Shown here in pieces: positions 33,257 to 38,535 of a DNA stretch of 38,535 bases. This stretch comes from Erysipelotrichaceae bacterium. Its GTDB lineage: Bacteria; Bacillota_I; Bacilli_A; Erysipelotrichales; Erysipelotrichaceae. The notes below the pieces were generated by a model. That model was not told where the DNA came from. It did not search any database and was given only the letters and a program-made list of their open reading frames with translations. The position numbers were made by a program, and so were the translations under genes. The stretch lies in the NCBI GenBank assembly GCA_900759455.1, contig CAAEVI010000150.1, positions 1 to 38,535 on the forward strand. Direction: 5' to 3'. Positions within the stretch are counted from its first letter, which is position 1. Every line of letters begins with the position of its first letter.

Positions 33257-33813
33257 AGATCATATCCCTCCTTTATTAGATGCTGCCTGAGCTTGTTTCG
33301 TATTCTGTATAAAATACTTTTGGTCTTGGAAACAGAAAAAGCATGGTGTCTGGCAATCTCGGTAACGGGATCCATATAATAATAACGTTCGATAAAGATA
33401 CAGCGTTCCTCTTTTGAAAGAGAATCTAAAAAGGATTGAATTGTTTCCTTTAATAGCTGAAGGTCGATAATTTCTTTGCCGGCTGTCTGCGTTTTGATAC
33501 ATTCTTCTATTTCTGAAAGTGAATGTGCATATTCACTGCAGCGGCGTTTGAGACTTTTTTTATGTCTCCAACGGTCAATGGAGCATTCTCTGGTTATTTT
33601 TGCCAAATAGAGGGAAAGATGTAAAGGGGAATGCGGGGGCATTGAATTCCAGGCCTTTAAGTAAGTATCATTGATGCATTCCTCACTGTCACGGGAGTCA
33701 TTTAATATGTTTTGGGCGATCTTAAATAAATAAGGCTCGTATTTCCGTTTCGTCTCTTTAATTGCGTTCTCGTCCCGTTTCCAATACAGGGCAATGATTT
33801 CCTGATCTTTCAT
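33253..33813 (-). CDS. ECF-type RNA polymerase sigma factor
   Basis: A 186-residue sigma factor containing only regions 2 and 4, the extracytoplasmic-function layout. Region 2 covers about 10-90, with YLFKIAQNILNDSRDSEECI and DTYLKAWNSMPP. A linker with ECIKTQTAGKEIID follows. Region 4 covers about 125-180, with SLSKEERCIFIERYYYMDPV and the HTH helix FSVSKTKSILYRIRNKLRQH. The start at 33813 has GGAGATATA before it. The stop overlaps the following gene, its likely anti-sigma factor. The related genes usually form a regulated pair induced by an envelope stress; the regulon here cannot be read from this window. Confidence 0.9.
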   Translation of the reverse strand: MKDQEIIALYWKRDENAIKETKRKYEPYLFKIAQNILNDSRDSEECINDTYLKAWNSMPPHSPLHLSLYLAKITRECSIDRWRHKKSLKRRCSEYAHSLSEIEECIKTQTAGKEIIDLQLLKETIQSFLDSLSKEERCIFIERYYYMDPVTEIARHHAFSVSKTKSILYRIRNKLRQHLIKEGYDL

Positions 33814-33881
33814 TATATCTCCATCCCATCCTCTTCATCCTATAAGCCGATAACCGTTGAAAAGGGTTGTATCGATTTAAC

Positions 33882-34400
33882 TCAAATTCTTTTGTTTTTT
33901 AATGAGAAAGCAATGTGTCTCATTTCAAATCCATAATAGTGTTTGATGAATGTCAGCTTCGGCTGCATGCCTAATCGCAAGGCAACATTGATCGATGCCT
34001 GATTGTTGTCACGGATGATAGCATATACTTCGTCTGTTTGAAGATGATCAAATGCATATTGACAGCAGGCTTCAGCAGCTTCTGTGGCATAGCCTTGATG
34101 CCAGTACTTTTTTGCGAAAAGATAGCCTACTTCTTTGACCTGTGTTCCGTCACAGTTCTGCATGGTAATGCCGCATTGACCGATCATTTGATGATCGGAT
34201 TTGCGAATGACCGCCCATAATCCGAATCCGTCCTTTTTGTAGCGGAGCTGCTGTTTCTGCAGCCACTGATGCACTTCTTCATCGCTGAAAGCATGCTCAT
34301 ATGCGTACATGACGTCTTTATCCTGCAGGATCGCCGATAGATAAGGGAGATCGAATACTGTCATTTCTCTTAAATGCAGACGTTTTGTCTCTATGATCAT
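33882..34400 (-). CDS. GNAT-family N-acetyltransferase (RimJ/RimL-like)
   Basis: A 172-residue GCN5-related acetyltransferase that would move an acetyl group from acetyl-CoA to an amine. The N-terminus MIIETKRLHLREMTVFDLPY and the acetyl-CoA loop YWHQGYATEAAEACCQYAFD are typical of the Acetyltransf_3 group related to RimJ/RimL. DEVYAIIRDNNQASINVALR follows, then a LGMQPKLTFIKHYYG end. The start at 34400 has GGAGG eight bases upstream. That site lies just beyond the terminator of the thiolase gene, so expression may rely on read-through. The substrate is unknown. The sigma gene starts 68 bases after its stop. Confidence 0.87.
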   Translation of the reverse strand: MIIETKRLHLREMTVFDLPYLSAILQDKDVMYAYEHAFSDEEVHQWLQKQQLRYKKDGFGLWAVIRKSDHQMIGQCGITMQNCDGTQVKEVGYLFAKKYWHQGYATEAAEACCQYAFDHLQTDEVYAIIRDNNQASINVALRLGMQPKLTFIKHYYGFEMRHIAFSLKNKRI

Positions 34401-34417
34401 TTTGTATTTCCTCCAAT

Positions 34418-34450
34418 AAAAAATCCCGAAGGCAATGCAGCTTTCGGGAT
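34418..34450 (-). terminator. Intrinsic terminator of the first thiolase gene
   Basis: On the minus strand, ATCCCGAAAG (34441-34450) pairs with CTTCGGGAT (34423-34431), with one bulged base and an 9-base loop. It is followed by T residues down to 34418. Confidence 0.88.
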
Positions 34451-34472
34451 CATACAAGCTTTTTCGATGTGA

Positions 34473-35678
34473 TTAAGGACGCTTAACGATAACGGCACAT
34501 CCCTGACCACCGCCGATGCACAGGGAAGCAAGACCCAATTTTGCATCACGCTTGATCATTTCATGGATCAATGAAACAAGGATACGGTTTCCGGAAGCAC
34601 CTACCGGGTGACCCAGAGCGATCGCACCGCCGTTGACATTAACTTTTTCCATGAACTTGTTCAGATCAATGCCATGTTCCTCTTCCAGTTCATGAAGGAC
34701 ACCTAATGACTGAGCAGCGAATGCTTCGTTCAGTTCAACCAGATCCATATCATCCAGTTTCAGATCAGCATAGTTCAAAGCGTTGCGGATTGCCGGAGTA
34801 GGACCGAGTCCCATTGTCAATGGATCAACACCGCCCTGACCAATACCGACGATTTCGCATAATGGAGTCAGGTTATATTTTTTCACTGCATCTTCACTTG
34901 CAACAAGGACGAAAGATGCACCATCGTTGATGCCTGAAGCGTTTCCGGCAGTAACTGTTCCTTCTTTGATGAATGCCGGACGCAGCTTAGCCAGTTTTTC
35001 AGGATTTGACTTACGGTTTGGATGTTCGTCTGTATCAAATACTACATCCTGTTTTCTCAGATGAACAGTAATCGGAACGATTTCATCTTTGAAACGTCCG
35101 CTGTCAACCGCAGCGATAGCCTTCTGCTGAGATGCATAAGCGAATTCATCCTGCTGTTCGCGAGTGATGTTATATTTTTTAGCAATGTTTTCAGCAGTGA
35201 CACCCATGTGGATATTTGCACGTGCATCTGTCAGTGCATCATAGATCATATGATCGACAACAGTAAAGTTGCCCATCTTATTTCCTGTACGTGTATTTGC
35301 AGGAATCAGATACGGTGCTCCTGACATAGATTCAACACCGCCGGCAACGACGATATCGTTGAAACCGCACTGGATAGACATTACTGCTTCCATAACAGTA
35401 CGCAGACCTGAACCGCAGACCATATTCACTGAATGTGAACATACGGTTTCAGGAATACCTGCTTCCAAAGCGATTGTACGACCGATGTTCTGACCAAGTC
35501 CGGCACCAAGTACGTTACCGCAGATCAGTTCGTCTACATTTTCAGGTGCAACGTTAGCATCAGCAAGCAAAGCTTTTACGACTTCGCTACCCATTTCTTT
35601 TGGTTTTACAGTAGCCAGTCCGCCAAGGAAACTGCCGATCGCTGTACGTTTTGCACTTACGATATAAGTTTTTCTCAT
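34473..35678 (-). CDS. thlA: Acetyl-CoA C-acetyltransferase (thiolase), copy 1
   Basis: A 401-residue biosynthetic-type thiolase that condenses two acetyl-CoA to acetoacetyl-CoA, the entry step to butyrate-type fermentation. The active residues are in place: Cys88 in [11 protein letters not shown], the histidine in [20 protein letters not shown], and the C-terminal cysteine in [15 protein letters not shown]. The start at 35678 begins [20 protein letters not shown], and a modest AGGTAGAG lies upstream; the frame is open a further 39 bases but is unconserved. It has its own promoter and terminator. Copy 2 lies directly upstream in the same orientation. The Rex-like site over its promoter suggests redox control. 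Confidence 0.95.
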   Translation of the reverse strand: MRKTYIVSAKRTAIGSFLGGLATVKPKEMGSEVVKALLADANVAPENVDELICGNVLGAGLGQNIGRTIALEAGIPETVCSHSVNMVCGSGLRTVMEAVMSIQCGFNDIVVAGGVESMSGAPYLIPANTRTGNKMGNFTVVDHMIYDALTDARANIHMGVTAENIAKKYNITREQQDEFAYASQQKAIAAVDSGRFKDEIVPITVHLRKQDVVFDTDEHPNRKSNPEKLAKLRPAFIKEGTVTAGNASGINDGASFVLVASEDAVKKYNLTPLCEIVGIGQGGVDPLTMGLGPTPAIRNALNYADLKLDDMDLVELNEAFAAQSLGVLHELEEEHGIDLNKFMEKVNVNGGAIALGHPVGASGNRILVSLIHEMIKRDAKLGLASLCIGGGQGCAVIVKRP

Positions 35679-35727
35679 GTTCTCTACCTGTCTTTCCTCT
35701 CTCGCGCTTTTGCGCATTTACAGATAA

Positions 35728-35756
35728 ATCTTAACTAATTGTGAATGTTTTGTCAA
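35728..35756 (-). promoter_or_regulatory. Promoter of thiolase copy 1
   Basis: On the minus strand, a perfect -35 TTGACA (35751-35756), a 17-base spacer and TAAGAT (35728-35733), about 50 bases before the start codon. Confidence 0.88.
35739..35756 (-). promoter_or_regulatory. Rex-like operator overlapping the thiolase 1 -35 region
   Basis: Read on the minus strand the site is TTGACAA-AACA-TTCACAA. Against the Rex consensus TTGTGAA-N4-TTCACAA it matches 12 of 14 defined bases, with the second half-site perfect. The mismatched half-site includes the -35 hexamer TTGACA. Repressor binding here would block RNA polymerase. Confidence 0.55.
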
Positions 35757-35819
35757 GCACGAACTCAGTGTTATTGCAATGGCCTGGCAAACGTTCAGAT
35801 GAATTTTAACAGAGAATGA

Positions 35820-35852
35820 TAAAAAAAGCGGCATCGCTCAGGTTGCCGCTTT
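35820..35852 (-). terminator. Intrinsic terminator of the second thiolase gene
   Basis: On the minus strand, AAAGCGGCA (35844-35852) pairs perfectly with TGCCGCTTT (35825-35833), followed by a run of seven T residues (counting the last stem bases). It lies 20 bases after the stop of copy 2. Confidence 0.9.
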
Positions 35853-35872
35853 GATATGTATTGTATATTCGA

Positions 35873-37081
35873 TTAAGGACGTTTAACGATAACCGCACAT
35901 CCCTGGCCGCCGCCGATGCACAGAGAAGCAAGACCAATCTTAAGATCGCGTTTTGCCATTTCATATAGCAGTGTGACGAGGATACGGTTTCCGGAAGCGC
36001 CTACCGGGTGACCCAAAGCGATTGCACCGCCGTTTACGTTTGTTTTTGCCATGAATGCCTCACGATCCATTCCGGTTGCTTCTTCCAGTTCGTGAATGAC
36101 ACCCAGTGACTGTGCGGCAAATGCTTCGTTGAGCTCTACCAGTTCCATGTCTTCGATCTTCATATCTGCATATTTTAAGGCATTGAGGATTGCCGGAGTA
36201 GGACCGAGACCCATGACGCGAGGATCTACGCCGCCCTGTCCAAAGCCGACGATTTCAGCAAGCGGTGTCAGATTATACTTTTTCAATGCGTCTTCGCTGA
36301 CAACGATCGTAAAGCTTGCACCGTCATTGATACCGGAAGCGTTTCCGGCAGTGACTGTTCCATCCGGTGTAAATGCCGGGCGCAGTTTTGCCATCTTTTC
36401 CGGTGTTGTCGTACGGTTCGGATGCTCGTCTGTATCAAAAACAGTAACTGTTCCTTTTCTTCCAGGTACTTCTACCGGAACGATTTCATCTTTAAAACGT
36501 CCGCTGTCGATCGCAGCGATTGCCTTCTGCTGTGAAGCATATGCAAATGCATCCTGATCTTCACGGGAGATATTGTATTTTTTAGCAATATTGTCAGCTG
36601 TTACTCCCATGTGAATGTTATACATTCCGTCTGTCAGACCGTCATGCAGCATACTGTCGACTAATTTCATGTCACCCATCTTGACACCGTTGCGGATCTT
36701 GCTCGGTACAAGGAAAGGGGCGTTTGTCATAGATTCAACACCGCCGGCAACATAGATGTCACCAAAACCGGCCTGAATGCGAAGGGTAGCTTCCATTACG
36801 GCTTTCAATCCGCTTCCGCACAGCATGTTGATGCTTTGTGCACAGACTTCTACCGGAATACCGGCAGCAATGCTGACCTGACGGCCGATGTTCTGACCCA
36901 GTCCTGCGGCAATGACGTTGCCGACCAGGACCTCATCGATGTCTTTTGGATCGATCTTGGCCTGCTTGATAGTTTCTTTTAACACAGTGGCTCCCAGATC
37001 GACCAGAGGGATGTTTGTCAAACCTCCCATGAAGCTGCCGATCGCACTTCGTTTGGCAGCAACGATATAAGCTTTTCTCAT
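35873..37081 (-). CDS. Acetyl-CoA C-acetyltransferase (thiolase), copy 2
   Basis: A 402-residue thiolase, clearly paralogous to copy 1 (34473-35678). Cys88 lies in NMLCGSGLKAV, with [20 protein letters not shown] and [15 protein letters not shown] as in copy 1. The last 52 residues differ at only six positions, while the first 60 differ at many. The start at 37081 has AAAGGAG upstream. It has its own promoter and terminator, so the two copies can be expressed separately. The family includes both acetoacetyl-CoA and longer 3-ketoacyl-CoA thiolases, and the sequence does not decide whether copy 2 has a different chain-length preference. Confidence 0.95.
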   Translation of the reverse strand: MRKAYIVAAKRSAIGSFMGGLTNIPLVDLGATVLKETIKQAKIDPKDIDEVLVGNVIAAGLGQNIGRQVSIAAGIPVEVCAQSINMLCGSGLKAVMEATLRIQAGFGDIYVAGGVESMTNAPFLVPSKIRNGVKMGDMKLVDSMLHDGLTDGMYNIHMGVTADNIAKKYNISREDQDAFAYASQQKAIAAIDSGRFKDEIVPVEVPGRKGTVTVFDTDEHPNRTTTPEKMAKLRPAFTPDGTVTAGNASGINDGASFTIVVSEDALKKYNLTPLAEIVGFGQGGVDPRVMGLGPTPAILNALKYADMKIEDMELVELNEAFAAQSLGVIHELEEATGMDREAFMAKTNVNGGAIALGHPVGASGNRILVTLLYEMAKRDLKIGLASLCIGGGQGCAVIVKRP

Positions 37082-37124
37082 ATTGATTTCTCCTTTCGAT
37101 TCATGAGACCTCTCACTCAGCTTC

Positions 37125-37153
37125 AGTTTATCGTAGGCCATCGGAGTAGTCAA
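37125..37153 (-). promoter_or_regulatory. Promoter of thiolase copy 2
   Basis: On the minus strand, TTGACT (37148-37153), a 17-base spacer and TAAACT (37125-37130), 44 bases before the start codon. Confidence 0.75.
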
Positions 37154-37158
37154 CTACT
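37145..37158. promoter_or_regulatory. Palindrome over the thiolase 2 -35 element
   Basis: AGTAGT-CA-ACTACT is a perfect 14-base inverted repeat that covers the -35 hexamer of thiolase 2, a classical place for a repressor. It does not match the Rex consensus. A single Rex-type half-site, TTCACAA on the plus strand, lies 11 bases further upstream at 37169-37175. Confidence 0.45.
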
Positions 37159-37490
37159 AATTATTTTTTTCACAATCGAAGAGCAATGTTTTACTTTACC
37201 GCTTTTGAGCGATTCATGCAATAGTGAAGCTTTTGGGTCGATGATATCTATAAAAAGGGGACAGTACACAGGCAGGCATGTATTTTTATTAAGATAAGTG
37301 TCAAAGCGGCGGGGAAACTTTGCGGATATCAAAGTTTCTGTGCTGTTGCGGAAAGAGGTTTTTGACGGGTACTGCTCCTGAATGCTAGGCAGATCAGAAC
37401 GCTGATGAAAAGCGGATTGCACGGATTTTAATGCCTTTTGATAATAATGAAGAGTCGGCCGTTATTCGGCAGCAGTACAGAAAAGGGGAG

Positions 37491-37508
37491 TTGTGAAATA
37501 ATTGACAA
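37491..37508 (+). promoter_or_regulatory. Rex-like operator, distal site, upstream of the acyl-CoA dehydrogenase
   Basis: TTGTGAA-ATAA-TTGACAA matches 13 of 14 defined bases of the Rex consensus TTGTGAA-N4-TTCACAA. The half-site that deviates contains TTGACA, which could be a -35 element of a second, upstream promoter (TTGACA at 37502, 18-base spacer, TTAAAA at 37526). Confidence 0.65.
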
Positions 37509-37522
37509 TTCACACTTTTTCT

Positions 37523-37540
37523 TTGTTAAAAATTTAACAA
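37523..37540 (+). promoter_or_regulatory. Rex operator, proximal site, upstream of the acyl-CoA dehydrogenase
   Basis: TTGTTAA-AAAT-TTAACAA matches every defined base of the clostridial Rex consensus TTGTTAA-N4-TTAACAA. It lies 5 bases upstream of the -35 of the main promoter. Its centre is 32 bases, about three helical turns, from the distal site. Confidence 0.75.
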
Positions 37541-37545
37541 ATTTA

Positions 37546-37574
37546 TTGACGCGCCTAAATGAAAAGGATAAAAT
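37546..37574 (+). promoter_or_regulatory. Promoter of the acyl-CoA dehydrogenase gene
   Basis: TTGACG at 37546-37551, a 17-base spacer and TAAAAT at 37569-37574. The leader to the start codon is about 63 bases and contains a weak ATGAAC/GTTCAT stem (37595-37622). Confidence 0.85.
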
Positions 37575-37643
37575 TATATAGGATTATGTGAAAGATGAAC
37601 ATGGCACACAATCTGGGTTCATTTATTCAAGGAGGAGAACATT

Positions 37644-38535
37644 ATGGACTTCATGTTAACAGAACAACAAAAAATGATGAAGAAGCTTTTCGCTGAATTC
37701 GCTGAAAAAGAAGTAAAACCTCTTGCAGCTGAAGTCGACGAAGAAGAGCGTTTCCCTAGAGAAACAGTTGAAAAGATGAAGGCATGCAAAATGCTGGGTA
37801 TTCCATATTCACGCGAATATGGAGGAGCTGGTGCCGATTATCTTTGCTACATTCTTGCTGTAGAGGAATTAAGCAAAAAATGTGGTACAACTGGCGTAGT
37901 ACTGTCTGCGCACACATCTTTAGGTACTTGGCCGATTGCTCAGTTCGGTACACCGGAGCAGAAAGCAAAATATCTGCCTGACCTGTGCACAGGTGAAAAA
38001 CTTGCAGCATTCGGTCTGACTGAACCAAATGCAGGTACAGATGCTGCCGGACAGCAGACAACTGCAGTAAAAGACGGAGAAGATTATATCCTGAACGGAA
38101 CAAAGATCTTTATCACAAATGCAGGTGAAGCTGATGTTTACATCATCTTTGCAATGACTGACAAGACAAAAGGAACTCACGGTATCTCTGCATTTATCGT
38201 TGAAAAGGGAATGCCTGGATTCACAGTTGGTCAGCATGAAAAGAAACTGGGTATCCGCGGAAGTGCTACTAGCGAACTGATTTTCAATAATGTACGCCTG
38301 ACAAAAGATCACCTGCTGGGTCAGGAAGGAAAAGGCTTTAAGATTGCCATGATGACACTGGATGGCGGACGTATCGGTATCGCTGCACAGGCTCTTGGTA
38401 TTGCACAGGGAGCAATTGATGAAGTCGTTCCTTACGTTAAATCACGTAAGCAGTTCGGCCGTTCTATTGCTAAATTCCAGAATACACAGTTCCAGCTTGC
38501 AGATATGCAGACAAAAGTAGATGCAGCAAGATGGC
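37644..38535 (+). CDS. bcd: Acyl-CoA dehydrogenase, probably butyryl-CoA dehydrogenase (3' end outside window)
   Basis: The first 297 residues of an FAD-dependent acyl-CoA dehydrogenase of the short-chain type; clostridial Bcd is about 379 residues, so roughly 80 are missing, including the expected catalytic glutamate. The order is an N-terminal helical domain (MDFMLTEQQKMMKKLFAEFA), the FAD-contact region FGLTEPNAGTDAAGQQTTAV, FITNAGEADVYIIFAMTDK, and the middle-domain end KLGIRGSATSELIFNNVRL. The C-terminal helical domain begins with RKQFGRSIAKFQNTQFQLAD. In butyrate fermentation it reduces crotonyl-CoA, usually with EtfAB, whose genes may follow. The start has AAGGAGGAGAAC upstream. Divergence from two thiolases and the Rex sites favour the butyryl-CoA role. 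Confidence 0.88.
   Translation, partial: MDFMLTEQQKMMKKLFAEFAEKEVKPLAAEVDEEERFPRETVEKMKACKMLGIPYSREYGGAGADYLCYILAVEELSKKCGTTGVVLSAHTSLGTWPIAQFGTPEQKAKYLPDLCTGEKLAAFGLTEPNAGTDAAGQQTTAVKDGEDYILNGTKIFITNAGEADVYIIFAMTDKTKGTHGISAFIVEKGMPGFTVGQHEKKLGIRGSATSELIFNNVRLTKDHLLGQEGKGFKIAMMTLDGGRIGIAAQALGIAQGAIDEVVPYVKSRKQFGRSIAKFQNTQFQLADMQTKVDAARW

Larger units (their letters stand above)
37082..37643. other. Intergenic region between thiolase 2 and the acyl-CoA dehydrogenase gene (562 bp)
   Basis: No convincing gene lies here. The outer parts hold the two divergent promoters and their operator-like repeats. The middle (about 37180-37485) contains a perfect 9-bp inverted repeat, GAAACTTTG (37314-37322) and CAAAGTTTC (37330-37338), with no T run after it. 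It also has a small GCCG/CGGC hairpin near 37458-37470. A 90-codon open frame on the minus strand (37150-37422) has a GTG start, no good ribosome binding site and no recognisable motif; it also crosses the thiolase 2 promoter, so it is not called. Confidence 0.6.

Noticed and set aside
37150..37422. A 90-codon open frame on the minus strand in the thiolase-dehydrogenase spacer
   Set aside because: GTG start without a good ribosome binding site, no recognisable motif, and it runs through the thiolase 2 promoter and palindrome.
1..38535. CRISPR array, transposon, prophage, tRNA or rRNA genes
   Set aside because: I saw no regularly spaced repeats, no transposase or integrase genes with terminal repeats, and no tRNA or rRNA sequence in the gaps.

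Overview
The window is about 38.5 kb of chromosome from a low-to-mid GC Gram-positive bacterium (Bacillota). Gene content and order point to the Erysipelotrichia or a near relative. This is inferred from a Bacillus-like housekeeping order, an L27 with a cleavable N-terminal extension next to its protease Prp, a fused SecDF, and butyrate-type thiolase and acyl-CoA dehydrogenase genes. Almost all of the sequence is ordinary coding DNA. I see no phage, insertion sequence, CRISPR array, tRNA or rRNA.

Layout: (1) 1-2.97 kb, end of ftsY, ylxM, ackA and nrnA in one operon. (2) 3.0-8.6 kb, dnaE with a degenerate PHP domain, then an L21-leader-type 5' UTR with rplU-prp-rpmA, and obgE. (3) 8.6-11.7 kb, a D,D-carboxypeptidase on the minus strand, then nudC and xth. 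(4) 11.8-23.1 kb, ruvA-ruvB, a YrzE-like protein, a YrbG-like protein, a SpoVB-like flippase, a ComN-like protein, secDF, recJ, apt and rel. This follows the B. subtilis ruvAB-secDF-recJ-apt-relA neighbourhood, but the YrzE-like and SpoVB-like genes are flipped to the minus strand and overlap their convergent neighbours. (5) 23.2-26.9 kb, a YdcF-like protein and tmcAL on the minus strand, divergent from an alpha/beta hydrolase, then yceD-rpmF. (6) 26.9-31.97 kb, the rimP-nusA-rnpM-ylxQ-infB-rbfA translation and transcription operon, with a NusA carrying a tail of about 200 residues. (7) 31.9-34.4 kb, an ECF sigma factor, its probable membrane anti-sigma factor and a GNAT acetyltransferase, all on the minus strand. 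(8) 34.4-38.5 kb, two tandem thiolase genes on the minus strand, divergent from the start of an acyl-CoA (probably butyryl-CoA) dehydrogenase gene that runs off the window.

The most notable signal is regulatory. Two 18-bp sites matching the redox-repressor Rex consensus lie upstream of the acyl-CoA dehydrogenase. One fits the clostridial form TTGTTAA-N4-TTAACAA exactly. A third, weaker site covers the -35 region of the first thiolase. In the two imperfect sites the deviating half reads TTGACAA, so it contains the -35 hexamer. This suggests an NADH/NAD-sensing switch over acetyl-CoA to butyryl-CoA flux. I did not find a clearly novel multi-gene system. The best candidates for undescribed biology are the sigma/anti-sigma pair with an unrecognised sensor domain, the long acidic NusA tail, and a CxC zinc knuckle in L32.
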